From Romboutsia lituseburensis (GTDB lineage Bacteria > Bacillota > Clostridia > Peptostreptococcales > Peptostreptococcaceae), in the NCBI RefSeq assembly GCF_024723825.1, contig NZ_JANQBQ010000001.1, positions 2,046,001 to 2,110,000 of the forward strand: a stretch of DNA of 64,000 nt, written 5' to 3'. Made by a program: the position numbers and the translations under genes. This document shows positions 8,282 to 17,250 of this stretch, one piece after another; within the stretch, counting starts at the first letter, position 1, and every line of letters begins with the position of its first letter. The notes under the pieces were generated by a model. It saw only the letters and a program-made list of their open reading frames with translations. It did not search any database and was not told the DNA's origin.

Positions 8282-9277
8282 TTATCCTAGTTTATTAACA
8301 ACATCCTTTAGCATATCTCTTATAGGTAAGTCGTATGGACATTTTGTTTCACAAAGTCCACAGTTTACACATTCACTTGCTTTACCATTTGTAGCTTCAT
8401 ATCTTTGTATTGCCCAATCCTTTAAATTATATCTAGTATAATATCCTTCTAGTAAAAAATTGGCTGGAATATTTACTCCTACTGGACATGGAAGACAATA
8501 TTCACACCTTCTACAGAATCTACTTCCTAGACTTTTTCTTATTTCTTCGATTTTTTCATTATCGTCTTGTGTTAATTCCAGATTTTTAAGCACATTTGTA
8601 TTTTGTCTAACTTGTTCAACACTGTCCATTCCAGGTATAGCTACATCTATATAGTTTTTAGATAATATATATTTTATAGCTAGTGTTGCATCATCAAGTG
8701 CACCTCCAGCTAAAGGTTTCATTACAATTATTCCAATTCCTTTTTCATTAGCCTTTTTAAATACATCATCAGCTTGGTCTTCTACTATATTATATGGAAA
8801 TTGTATTGTTTCAAATTTACCATCTTCAACTACCGTCTCCATAGTTTCTAAGCTATGACTTGTAATTCCAATATGCTTTATCTTCCCTTGTGATTTAGCT
8901 TCTAACAAAGCTCTATATGCCTTATCTTCATTAAATATATCTTCATATTCTTCACTTTTAAGATTATGTATTTGATACAAGTCAATATAATTAGTCTTAA
9001 GGTTTTTTAAACTTATCTCAATGTCATTTTTCATAGATTCATAGTCTCTAGACATACTTTTTGTAGCAATAAAAAACTTTTCTCTTCTACCCTCTAATGA
9101 ATTACCTATATATTCCTCACTTATAGTATATCCTCTTGCTGTATCTATAAAATTTATTCCCTGTTTTTCTAATTCATCAATTACATCATTAGTATCTTTT
9201 TGAGATATTCTCTGTATAGGTATTCCTCCAAATCCTACCCTTTTTATTTTCATACTTGTAGTTCCTAACAACCTCAT
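8282..9277 (-). CDS. Aldo/keto reductase with C-terminal [4Fe-4S] ferredoxin-like domain
   Basis: The 331-residue protein has an AKR (alpha/beta)8 barrel: FIDTARGYTISEEYIG with the catalytic Asp and Tyr near residue 50, IATKSMSRD with the Lys, and YQIHNLKSEE with the His. The C-terminus holds CRRCEYCLPCPVGV and CVNCGLCETKCPYDLP, two Cys clusters. Such fused reductases are common in anaerobes and may exchange electrons with ferredoxin; the substrate is not known. The start is the ATG at 9277, 7 bases after AGGTGGG; an upstream in-frame GTG overlaps that site. It is followed by a bidirectional terminator. Confidence 0.88.
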   Translation of the reverse strand: MRLLGTTSMKIKRVGFGGIPIQRISQKDTNDVIDELEKQGINFIDTARGYTISEEYIGNSLEGRREKFFIATKSMSRDYESMKNDIEISLKNLKTNYIDLYQIHNLKSEEYEDIFNEDKAYRALLEAKSQGKIKHIGITSHSLETMETVVEDGKFETIQFPYNIVEDQADDVFKKANEKGIGIIVMKPLAGGALDDATLAIKYILSKNYIDVAIPGMDSVEQVRQNTNVLKNLELTQDDNEKIEEIRKSLGSRFCRRCEYCLPCPVGVNIPANFLLEGYYTRYNLKDWAIQRYEATNGKASECVNCGLCETKCPYDLPIRDMLKDVVNKLG

Positions 9278-9310
9278 GCTCTTACCCACCTAACTATGTA
9301 AAATATTATA

Positions 9311-10147
9311 TTACTTACCCTCTAGTATATCTTTTATCATTTTTATTTCTTTTTTGTGACCTTCATCCTCTAATGGAGTTTCTAAAAAAAATGGCAAGTG
9401 ACTTAATCTTGGATTAGTCATAAAATCCATTATAGCATCTAAGCCTATTTTACCTTCTCCTATTACTTCATGTCTATCCTTTTTGTCCCCAAATGGCATC
9501 ATGCTATCATTTAAATGTACTGCTTTTAATTTTTCTAGTCCTATAATATTATCAAACTCATCTAGTACTTTATCTAATTCATTTACAATATCATATCCAG
9601 CCGAAAAAACATGACATGTATCTAAGCAAACACCTAATTTTTCACTATGAGTAACTTTATCCATAATTTGCTTTATCTGTTCAAACCTAAACCCAATTTC
9701 TGTTCCTTTACCAGACATAGTTTCTAAAAGTATTGTTATTTTTTCATCACCTGTTATAGCTTCATTTAAAGCATTTGATATTTTTTCTATACCAGATTCC
9801 TCCCCTGAACCTACATGACTTCCTGGATGAAAACACATATATTCTATACCTAAGTAATCCATCCTCTCAATATCTTCTTTTATTACTTTTCTCCCAAATT
9901 CATATACATCTTCTTTAGCAGCAGCCAAGTTCATAGTATATGGTGCATGAGCTAATAGTGGGCCAAAATTCTGATCTTTTCTTATTTTTTGAAACTTAGC
10001 TATATCCTTTTCATCAAATACCTTAGCATTTCCTCCCCTCGGATTTCTACTAAAAAATTGAAATGTATTTGCACCTATTTCTACTGCGATTTCCGCTGCC
10101 TTACCATAACCTTTTGCTATAGATATATGTGGTCCTATTACTAACAT
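9311..10147 (-). CDS. nfo: Endonuclease IV (AP endonuclease)
   Basis: The 278-residue TIM-barrel enzyme cuts DNA 5' of abasic sites in base excision repair. It begins [10 protein letters not shown] and carries the metal-ligand motifs [11 protein letters not shown] near residue 107, LLETMSGKG near 143, [13 protein letters not shown] near 177 and [17 protein letters not shown] near 214, so all three zinc sites appear intact. The ATG at 10147 follows AGGAGG. It lies 33 bp upstream of the aldo/keto reductase gene and may share a transcript with it. Confidence 0.95.
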   Translation of the reverse strand: MLVIGPHISIAKGYGKAAEIAVEIGANTFQFFSRNPRGGNAKVFDEKDIAKFQKIRKDQNFGPLLAHAPYTMNLAAAKEDVYEFGRKVIKEDIERMDYLGIEYMCFHPGSHVGSGEESGIEKISNALNEAITGDEKITILLETMSGKGTEIGFRFEQIKQIMDKVTHSEKLGVCLDTCHVFSAGYDIVNELDKVLDEFDNIIGLEKLKAVHLNDSMMPFGDKKDRHEVIGEGKIGLDAIMDFMTNPRLSHLPFFLETPLEDEGHKKEIKMIKDILEGK

Positions 10148-10215
10148 ATAAATCCTCCTTATTGTCATTCACTAATTGCTATTATAATATTTTATATTTT
10201 AAGTATACCCAAAAA

Positions 10216-10245
10216 AATAAGTATCAACAAATGTTGATACTTATT
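10216..10245 (-). terminator. Terminator after the ArsR-type regulator gene
   Basis: A perfect 13-bp stem (AATAAGTATCAAC and its complement) with a 4-base loop is followed by seven T on the minus strand. The regulator's stop codon lies in the first arm. Confidence 0.9.
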
Positions 10246-10810
10246 ATATATTAAATGATTCGCTTTCTGATATAGGTATTGTTAGCAATGCTATATCAAA
10301 CATTTCATCCATTTCAGTATTATCTCTCGACTTTAGAATTTCATCTAACTTCAATTTTATTGCATTATTTAACTCATTTATTTCACTTTGAGTTAAACCT
10401 ACATTATTATATTCAATTACACTTTTATCTAAAAGTCGTTCTTCCTCTGCTGCATTATAGAATAGCTCGCTCATATTCTCAAACTTCGATATACTAAGCT
10501 CTTTTTGCTCTTCTTCTGTATGCAAAGAAAAATTAAGTACTTTTTTCCCTACAACTATATTTTTAGCTTTCGGGTAATAATATTTTTCTACTATACCTGA
10601 TTTTATTTTTTCTTCTACCAATTCTAAAATTCCTACTTTATATAACGTTTTTATATGATAGTTTATTTTAGCATGAGGCTCATCCAGTAATTGCGATAAT
10701 TGTTTAGCTGATAAAGGCGCTTTATCAAACGTTTTTAAAATATCGATTCTACGAGGATGTGCAATAGCTTTTATACATTCCAGGTCCCTTAAAACAAGTA
10801 CTTCTTTCAT
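10244..10810 (-). CDS. ArsR-like winged-helix transcriptional regulator
   Basis: The N-terminal 75 residues form a helix-turn-helix of the ArsR/HTH_20 type: LECIKAIAHPRRIDILKTF, then APLSAKQLSQLLDEPHAKIN as the recognition region, then a wing. The remaining 110 residues are an acidic helical region of unknown function. No Cys metal site is visible, so metal sensing is unlikely. The start is the ATG at 10810 after a G-rich site (GGGGTGGGGGG). The gene stands between glutaminase and nfo with its own terminator; its target is unknown. Confidence 0.8.
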   Translation of the reverse strand: MKEVLVLRDLECIKAIAHPRRIDILKTFDKAPLSAKQLSQLLDEPHAKINYHIKTLYKVGILELVEEKIKSGIVEKYYYPKAKNIVVGKKVLNFSLHTEEEQKELSISKFENMSELFYNAAEEERLLDKSVIEYNNVGLTQSEINELNNAIKLKLDEILKSRDNTEMDEMFDIALLTIPISESESFNI

Positions 10811-10893
10811 TCCCCCCACCCCTATAAAAAAATTATTTTATTTTTAATTTAATTATATAGTAAGTGTTAACAGTTGTCAAAAAATTCTATAAT

Positions 10894-11811
10894 TTAAAAA
10901 ATATTTAAATTCATCTTTTGCGATAAGTCTTGTAAAACTTTTACCCCTGCTATACTATTTCCTTTTTTATCTAGTGCCGGTCCATAAACACCTATCCCCA
11001 TTTTATTTGGAACAGATGCCATTATTCCCCCTCCAACACCTGATTTTGCAGGAATTCCAACCTTTATAGCAAACTCTCCTGATGCATCATACATACCACA
11101 AGTAATCATAAAAGTCTTTACCATTCTTGATACGCTTTCACTGATTATTCTTTCACCATTTGCTATATCAACACCATAAGATGCAAGATTTACTCCTATT
11201 CTCGCCAAATCTACTGCATCAATTTCAATTGAACATTGTTTGAAATACAACTCCAGTACTTCCTCTACATCTCCATCTATAAATCCATCGTTCTTAAGAA
11301 GATACGCCATAGCTCTATTTCTATCTCCGGTCATTTTTTCAGATTTATATACTTCATAGTTTATACCTATGTTTTCATTTCTTGCCATTCTTCTAAAGAA
11401 TTTTAACATTCTTTTTTCTTTTTCCTCTAACGTTGATCCCTTTATTAAAGATGTTGTTACTATAGCTCCCGCATTAATCATAGGATTACATGGTTTTTTC
11501 GTATCATTTGTTTCTAGTTTCATTATAGAGTTAAATGGGTCACCACTCGGTTCCATACCTACCTTTGAAAAAACATATTGCCATTCATTATCCATAAGTG
11601 CCATTGCAAGTACTATTGTTTTAGATACACTCTGTATCGTAAACTTTGTATCACAACTACCTGCCTTATACACATTATTATCCTTATCTATTATGCATAT
11701 ACCTAAGTCATCACGCTTAGCTTTTTTTAATTCTGGTATATAGCTTGCAACCTGACCATAATTTGTATATTTTCTATTTGAATCTAGTACTTCTTGAATA
11801 ATTTTTTCCAT
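10894..11811 (-). CDS. glsA: Glutaminase
   Basis: GlsA hydrolyses glutamine to glutamate and ammonia. The 305 residues match the serine-dependent beta-lactamase-fold glutaminases: QSVSKT with the catalytic Ser-x-x-Lys near residue 62, NPMINAGAIVT near 110 and the conserved KSGVGGGIMA near 258. The ATG follows GGAGGTAAAT. It is a single gene with a separate upstream terminator. Confidence 0.95.
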   Translation of the reverse strand: MEKIIQEVLDSNRKYTNYGQVASYIPELKKAKRDDLGICIIDKDNNVYKAGSCDTKFTIQSVSKTIVLAMALMDNEWQYVFSKVGMEPSGDPFNSIMKLETNDTKKPCNPMINAGAIVTTSLIKGSTLEEKEKRMLKFFRRMARNENIGINYEVYKSEKMTGDRNRAMAYLLKNDGFIDGDVEEVLELYFKQCSIEIDAVDLARIGVNLASYGVDIANGERIISESVSRMVKTFMITCGMYDASGEFAIKVGIPAKSGVGGGIMASVPNKMGIGVYGPALDKKGNSIAGVKVLQDLSQKMNLNIF

Positions 11812-11866
11812 ATTTACCTCCTTATTTAGTTTTATTTCGAAATATTATTTATATATATAATACAGA

Positions 11867-11897
11867 AAGTCCTGACATTCTGTCAATATCAGGACTT
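11867..11897 (-). terminator. Terminator after the nucleoside kinase gene
   Basis: AAGTCCTGA and TCAGGACTT flank a 13-base loop. The hairpin starts 11 bases beyond the stop codon at 11908 and is followed by a T-rich tract on the minus strand. Confidence 0.75.
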
Positions 11898-11907
11898 TTC
11901 TATAAAA

Positions 11908-13575
11908 TCAATCTACTATTTTACTACCACCTATAAATTCTCTAAGTATTGATGTTGAAGGTATATCTGATGTATCTTTCAATTCTATAAAATATTGAAG
12001 GAATTTCAATAGTCTATTAGCTTCTATATATGATGGATTTGACCTATCTATTTCTTCTAGTAATGGTTTTGCGTATTTTTTTAAGATAGCAAGCTCATAT
12101 ACACAAGCTGAATTAAAGATTACATCTGCTTCTTCTTGATAAGGAAATATATTTTTCTTTTCTCCTCTTCTAACAGAATCCCATTGCATTATAGTTTTTT
12201 CTGCGCTATATCCTCTAAAATTATAATCTCTTACCATTCTTCTTATTAATCTTAAATCCGTTGTTGGTATTCTATTATGATCATCTAAATTTATTTGAGT
12301 TAAAGCACTTATATAAATTTTAAATTTATCTTCATCTGGTATTGCTGATGTTAACATTGGATTTAATCCATGTATACCTTCTAATATTATAGGCTGATTT
12401 TCATCTATCTTTAATTTTTTACCTGTTTCTTCTCTTATTCCTAACTTAAAGTTAAACTTTGGAAGACTTATTTCTTTTCCATCTAATAAATCTTTTAGAT
12501 CTTTATTAAATCTTTCTAAGTCTATAGCATATATAGATTCAAAGTCAAAATTTCCAAATTCATCTAAAGGAGTATCCTCTCTATTAACAAAATAATCATC
12601 TAAAGATATAGATACCGGCTTTAAACTGTTAACTCTAAGATGTATTGATAATCTATGTGCAAAACTAGTTTTACCTGATGAAGATGGAGCAGCTATTAAA
12701 ATAACTCTTTTTTCTTGATCTTTTATCATATCAGCAATTTGAGAAAGTTTTTTTTCATGTAACGCTTCAACAGTTCTTATTACTTCTGAATAGTCATTGC
12801 TCTCTATTATTTTATTTAGTGTTGTTACTTTATCCACACCTATTAATTTTGACCATAATTCAGCTTCTTGATAAACACTTGCCAACTTTGGTTGTGGCTT
12901 AAATTCTACCGGTTTTGTTTTATCATTTTCACTTGGACCTAACACTATGATTCCTTTTTGATAAAGTTTTAAATCAAAAGTTTTTATATATCCAGTAGAA
13001 GGTAGCATGTATCCATAAAAATGATCTATATAATTATTGCACTTATATATTTTTACATCATCATATTCCTTATATTTTAATAATTGTGCTTTTTCATACA
13101 TTCCGTAACTTTCAAAAATTTGTATACCTTCTTCTCTATTAGTTGATATTTTTTCTATTTTATAGTCATTATTTATTATTGACATCATTTTCTCTTTTAT
13201 AGCTTCAACATCTTTTTCTTCTAATTCTCTGTCTAAATGAACTTCACAATATAATCCATTAGATAAAGAATGTTCTATCACTACTCTACTATCTTTGTAA
13301 AGTTCATTACATGCCATTATAAAAACAAATGAAACGGTTCTTGAGTATACTCTTAAACCATCTGCACTAGATGTGTCTAAAAATTTAACTTCACAATCAT
13401 TATCTACACTATAACTTAGCTCTCTTAATTTATTATTTATATCCGCTAAAGCTATATATCCCTTATAATCATCTTCTATGTTTTTGGCTATATCTTCTAA
13501 AACTATCCCTGAACATCCTTTTGGTATTTGATATTGCCTTTCTTCCCCATTTATTTTAATATTAACATTCCTCAT
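11908..13575 (-). CDS. Uridine kinase-like nucleoside kinase with N-terminal TGS/tRNA-synthetase-like region
   Basis: The 555-residue protein combines an N-terminal TGS-like domain (1-65), a region resembling the second additional domain of threonyl-tRNA synthetase (about 70-200, containing SNGLYCEVHLD), and a C-terminal phosphoribulokinase/uridine kinase domain with P-loop AAPSSSGKTSF near residue 295 and SLDDYFVNRED near 325. The family is widespread in clostridia and annotated as nucleoside kinase; the natural substrate is not settled. AAGGAG precedes the ATG. Terminators on both sides indicate a single-gene unit. Confidence 0.87.
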   Translation of the reverse strand: MRNVNIKINGEERQYQIPKGCSGIVLEDIAKNIEDDYKGYIALADINNKLRELSYSVDNDCEVKFLDTSSADGLRVYSRTVSFVFIMACNELYKDSRVVIEHSLSNGLYCEVHLDRELEEKDVEAIKEKMMSIINNDYKIEKISTNREEGIQIFESYGMYEKAQLLKYKEYDDVKIYKCNNYIDHFYGYMLPSTGYIKTFDLKLYQKGIIVLGPSENDKTKPVEFKPQPKLASVYQEAELWSKLIGVDKVTTLNKIIESNDYSEVIRTVEALHEKKLSQIADMIKDQEKRVILIAAPSSSGKTSFAHRLSIHLRVNSLKPVSISLDDYFVNREDTPLDEFGNFDFESIYAIDLERFNKDLKDLLDGKEISLPKFNFKLGIREETGKKLKIDENQPIILEGIHGLNPMLTSAIPDEDKFKIYISALTQINLDDHNRIPTTDLRLIRRMVRDYNFRGYSAEKTIMQWDSVRRGEKKNIFPYQEEADVIFNSACVYELAILKKYAKPLLEEIDRSNPSYIEANRLLKFLQYFIELKDTSDIPSTSILREFIGGSKIVD

Positions 13576-13604
13576 ATTATTTCTCCTTTCTCCTATATAT
13601 AGGA

Positions 13605-13628
13605 AAAAGAGGTTTTTATGCCTCTTTT
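13605..13628 (-). terminator. Terminator after the lepB operon
   Basis: On the minus strand AAAAGAGG pairs with CCTCTTTT around an 8-base loop that contains the stop codon of the TIM-barrel gene; T residues follow. Confidence 0.7.
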
Positions 13629-14377
13629 ACAATAGTTTCTAATATTTTTATACTTTCTTCAATGTACTCATATCCAATTTCTAATACTAAAAATTCAGGT
13701 TTATCTTTTACAACTTTTCTTATATCTTCTATTGATAGTATTCCTTTTCCTATGCCAATATGTATATCGTCTATACCATCATTGTCGCTTAAATGAACTA
13801 ATCTTATTTTATCCTTAAGCTTCCTTAAATACTCACCTGAATTTATTAAGTTATGACCTGTATCATAACAAAAACCTAATCTTTCATTTTTTATCTTATT
13901 AAATATATATTCAAAATCATAATCCATGTTACCTATATTAGAAAAATCACCTTGTTTTGAATATACATTCTCTATAAATATATTTTCTTTTATAATTCCA
14001 GTTATTTCACTCAAAAATTTACTACTAATTTCTAAGTATTTTTCTCTGTTTTTTTTCAATCTATTAGACATAGCATATCCAAGATGAAGATTAAAGTAAC
14101 TTATTTCTAATAAATTTAGTTCTTGTTTTATTTCTAATATAAATGACTTCCAAGATTCTCTTATAAATTTAATATTTTCACAAGTATTTAATTCCATAGG
14201 TAAATGAATACCTACTGATAAATTTAAATCCTTAAATTTTGACTTGTATTTCATTAAATCTTTACATTCTTCTATATTATCAATTCCCACTTCTATATGT
14301 TTTATATCTTTTATTCTTTCACATATGTTTAATGCTTCATCTAAATTAAATAATAATGCTGAAATTCCTATTTTCAT
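13616..14377 (-). CDS. Sugar phosphate isomerase/epimerase-like TIM-barrel protein
   Basis: The 253-residue protein belongs to the AP-endonuclease-2/xylose isomerase-like TIM-barrel superfamily: HLPMEL near residue 60, NLHLGYAMSN near 97, IFIENVYSKQGDF near 133, GFCYDTGHN near 172 and RLVHLSDNDG near 192, which place His, Glu and Asp metal ligands at the strand ends. The substrate cannot be inferred. It follows lepB by 9 bases and closes the operon; a ribosome binding site (AGAGGT) precedes the ATG. Confidence 0.75.
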   Translation of the reverse strand: MKIGISALLFNLDEALNICERIKDIKHIEVGIDNIEECKDLMKYKSKFKDLNLSVGIHLPMELNTCENIKFIRESWKSFILEIKQELNLLEISYFNLHLGYAMSNRLKKNREKYLEISSKFLSEITGIIKENIFIENVYSKQGDFSNIGNMDYDFEYIFNKIKNERLGFCYDTGHNLINSGEYLRKLKDKIRLVHLSDNDGIDDIHIGIGKGILSIEDIRKVVKDKPEFLVLEIGYEYIEESIKILETIVKEA

Positions 14378-14386
14378 ATAATACCT

Positions 14387-14920
14387 CTAATCAACAGTTC
14401 CTATATGGTCAAATGGGAATAATCTTATCATAACTTTTCCCATTATATCTTTCTCATTAACTAATCCTACATCTTCATATCTACTATCTAAGCTTTTTTC
14501 TCTGTTATCTCCCATAGCAAATAATTTATCTTTAGGTATAACCATGTCTATATTTCCATCTGTATAGTTATTATGAATATATGGTTCATCCACTAGTTTA
14601 TCATTAACATAAACCTTTGAATCTTCTATTTTAATATGATCCCCTTCAACAGCAATAACTCTTTTAACTAAGTCTTTAGGATTTCCATCTTCTTGTAATA
14701 ACTCTGTACTAAATACTATTATATCTCCTTGCTTTGGCTCACCTATTTTGTATGCCATCCTATTAATTATTAAATAGTCATTTTCCTCTAATGTAGGATA
14801 CATTGATTCCCCTCTTACTAATGTGGGTCTCACAAATTGAGTTATTATAAAGGCAAACACAAGAGCTGTAATAATTATCTTCATCCACTCTATCGCTTCT
14901 TTCTTTATTTTTTCATTCAT
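14387..14920 (-). CDS. lepB: Type I signal peptidase
   Basis: LepB cleaves signal peptides from exported proteins at the outer membrane face. The 177-residue protein has one N-terminal membrane anchor (about 10-32), the catalytic Ser in RGESMYPTLEENDYL, the catalytic Lys in DLVKRVIAVEGD and the GDNREKSLDSR box. The ATG at 14920 is preceded by GAGGAG at good spacing; an in-frame ATG three codons upstream touches that site. It lies between the HEPN-motif gene (35 bp) and the TIM-barrel gene (9 bp). Confidence 0.95.
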   Translation of the reverse strand: MNEKIKKEAIEWMKIIITALVFAFIITQFVRPTLVRGESMYPTLEENDYLIINRMAYKIGEPKQGDIIVFSTELLQEDGNPKDLVKRVIAVEGDHIKIEDSKVYVNDKLVDEPYIHNNYTDGNIDMVIPKDKLFAMGDNREKSLDSRYEDVGLVNEKDIMGKVMIRLFPFDHIGTVD

Positions 14921-14955
14921 CCACACCATCTCCTCTAAAACTAAGCTTACTCTAT

Positions 14956-15756
14956 CTAATGGTTACTATAGCTCCCTATCATGTGTATAGCCATTTCATT
15001 GATATTATCATACTTATTCATTTTTATGCCCAAATCCAAAAGTTCACATGCTTTTACTAAATCTTGTACAACTTCCATTGGATTTCCATAGATTCGTTCG
15101 ATATCTTCACTACTAACACCTTTAAATCCATGACCAACCGGACTTTCATTTCTAAGCTTAATTAAATTTTCAAGCCTTTCTCCATTTAGTATCTCTAATA
15201 CTTTATCCATTCTTTTAGTTTTTTTCACGTGTCTATTTGTATATTGAGTTACCCCATGGATTAAATTTCCATTATATATATTATACTTCTTTTTCAAAGT
15301 ATATAGTATATTTTTCTTAGACAACATATACCCATGCATCGACACTTTATACCCTTTAGATTCTTTCGTGCTTACGAAGATATACTTAAATAAAGCTTCT
15401 TTCAATCTGTATAATCGTCCTAAAAAATCTATATATTCTTCATTCACAATTTGAATCTTTATATTTTCTATTAATTCAGATAGCATGTCCTCAGGTTCTC
15501 CCTTTATTAAGTTGTCTAAATTACTCATTAATTTTTGAACTTCTCTTCTGCTTTGCATCTCTTCACTCATATTTTTTATACTTGATAATGCTTTTTTGAA
15601 ATCAAAATTTACGGCATATTTAGATGACTCCATTAATAAATATAAATCTCCTTCTATGATTCCTGCTTCATCTAATATATCTAGTACTGCATCGTAATCA
15701 TATCTTTGCAAAAACTTAGATATGACATACTCCTGACTTTTATCTAATGAGCCCAT
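14956..15756 (-). CDS. HEPN-motif protein resembling the C-terminal region of Csm6/Cas02710-type proteins
   Basis: This 266-residue, mostly helical protein has no signal peptide or membrane segment. Near its C-terminus it carries LRNESPVGHGF, an R-N-x5-H signature (Arg 202, His 209) like the catalytic motif of HEPN ribonucleases, in a context resembling the C-terminal half of Csm6-type proteins. No CARF domain, nucleotidyltransferase partner or CRISPR locus is present in the window. An AGGAGG site precedes the ATG, and it is the first gene of a likely operon with lepB. Ribonuclease activity is an inference from a short motif; a non-catalytic helical protein is possible. Confidence 0.5.
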   Translation of the reverse strand: MGSLDKSQEYVISKFLQRYDYDAVLDILDEAGIIEGDLYLLMESSKYAVNFDFKKALSSIKNMSEEMQSRREVQKLMSNLDNLIKGEPEDMLSELIENIKIQIVNEEYIDFLGRLYRLKEALFKYIFVSTKESKGYKVSMHGYMLSKKNILYTLKKKYNIYNGNLIHGVTQYTNRHVKKTKRMDKVLEILNGERLENLIKLRNESPVGHGFKGVSSEDIERIYGNPMEVVQDLVKACELLDLGIKMNKYDNINEMAIHMIGSYSNH

Positions 15757-15916
15757 TATATACCTCCTCTATTTTAACTATAATAAATCCTTAAAACTTC
15801 CTTTCTTTATTATTAAACTAGATTATATCTAAATATACATTTTCCCCAACTTTATATATTTCAATTCTAAATTTATTTATATAAAAAATTTTAATAGTAT
15901 TATTAAATAAACTTCA

Positions 15917-15954
15917 TAAAAAAAGAGCTATCTTTTAAGATAGCTCTTTTTTTA
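15917..15954 (-). terminator. Terminator after rsmF
   Basis: A near-perfect palindrome (AAAGAGCTATCTT and complement) is flanked by T runs on both strands and ends at the rsmF stop codon. Confidence 0.85.
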
Positions 15955-17250
15955 ATATGTTATTCTCAATCCCTTTGGATAATGATTTTTTAAAACTCCA
16001 TTAGATTCTTTTCCCCAACCTAAAGGAACACCTTCTACAGATACTAAAACCCAACCTCTACTTTTTCCTGTGTTTAGAGTATTCCCTCTTAAATATGCTA
16101 AAACTTGATTATTATCTATTTTTAAATTCTCAACATGTTTTACATCATCTATATTTAAATAATGGGAAAGTGCATGAGATGGTTCAAATCTATTTTTCTT
16201 CAATGTACCTAAGTGCAATCCATATCTTAAAACCTTAAGCTTTTTTGTATCAGGAGATTCTTGCGGTATTAAATATAAGTTTTCTCCTCTTATATCAAAT
16301 TTATTATCCATAGATACATTTAAAAATTTCTTTTCAAAGTATTTATAATCTTTAATTTCTTTTTCTAATTTTTTTATTTTAATTTGTTTAGCACTACAAT
16401 CTTCATCTTCTAACTTTTGAATTTTAGCTACAAAGTGACCTTCGCCTTCTACTTTATGTGGCCATAGTCTTTCTGTTTTTATTAATTTAGCATTAGGATG
16501 CTCTTCAATAAATTCATTTATTACTGTTTCATTTTCTTCTGTAGCAAATGTACATGTTGAATAAACTAATATTCCTCCATTTGTTAACATGTCATATCCA
16601 TCTCTAATTATTTCTCTTTGTATAGATTGACATTCCAGAACCTTTGCGTAACTCCAGTCTTTAATTGCTATTTCATCTTTTCTAAACATCCCTTGTCCAG
16701 AACAAGGCGCATCTATTACTATTTTATCAAAATATCCTGTAAATATTTTTCTTAGATTTTTAGAATCAGTATTAGTTATTATACAGTTTTTAGCCCCAAA
16801 TCGCTCTAAATTCTCACCTAACGCTCTAATTCTAGTAGGATTTATTTCATTTGAAACTAATAATCCTGTATCGTTTAGTTTCGAAAGTATATATGTAGAT
16901 TTTCCACCTGGTGCTGCACACATATCTAATACTTTATCATTTTCATTTATTTCTAACTTAGGCACAACACTCATTGCAGATGGCTCTTGTAAATAATATG
17001 CACCAGCTTCATGCAATGCATTCTTTCCTGGCCTATCTACCGTTTCATCATAATAAAATCCTTCATTTGCCCAAGTAATTTGTTTTAGTTTAAATAAATC
17101 TAAATTTAATATTTCTTCTTTACTCATCTTTAAAGTATTAACCCTTAAACCTGTAGTCTTAGGTTTTTTATAACTATTTATAAAATCCTCATACTCATCT
17201 TTAAGTATTTCCTTCATGTCATCTAAAAATTTTTGAGGTAATGTGTTCAA
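15952..17250 (-). CDS. rsmF: rRNA m5C methyltransferase of the RsmF/NOP2-Sun family
   Basis: The 432-residue protein methylates cytosine in rRNA using S-adenosylmethionine. It shows VLDMCAAPGGKSTYI near residue 108, IDAPCSGQGMFRK near 178 and VYSTCTFATEENE with the catalytic Cys near 230. A C-terminal RsmF/PUA-like domain (about 310-432, ending VSVEGVPLGWGKESNG) follows. The start is TTG overlapping the prsW stop as TTGA, so translation is probably coupled; the next in-frame ATG has no ribosome binding site. The exact rRNA position is not readable from sequence. Confidence 0.88.
   Translation of the reverse strand: MNTLPQKFLDDMKEILKDEYEDFINSYKKPKTTGLRVNTLKMSKEEILNLDLFKLKQITWANEGFYYDETVDRPGKNALHEAGAYYLQEPSAMSVVPKLEINENDKVLDMCAAPGGKSTYILSKLNDTGLLVSNEINPTRIRALGENLERFGAKNCIITNTDSKNLRKIFTGYFDKIVIDAPCSGQGMFRKDEIAIKDWSYAKVLECQSIQREIIRDGYDMLTNGGILVYSTCTFATEENETVINEFIEEHPNAKLIKTERLWPHKVEGEGHFVAKIQKLEDEDCSAKQIKIKKLEKEIKDYKYFEKKFLNVSMDNKFDIRGENLYLIPQESPDTKKLKVLRYGLHLGTLKKNRFEPSHALSHYLNIDDVKHVENLKIDNNQVLAYLRGNTLNTGKSRGWVLVSVEGVPLGWGKESNGVLKNHYPKGLRITY

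Noticed and set aside
8193-8441. Plus-strand 82-codon frame starting inside the terminator after the RusA gene
   Set aside because: It begins in the hairpin, overlaps the aldo/keto reductase gene in antisense and has no ribosome binding site.
11369-11743. Plus-strand open frame of 124 codons within glsA
   Set aside because: It is a mirror frame of glutaminase with hydrophobic, biased composition and no start signal.
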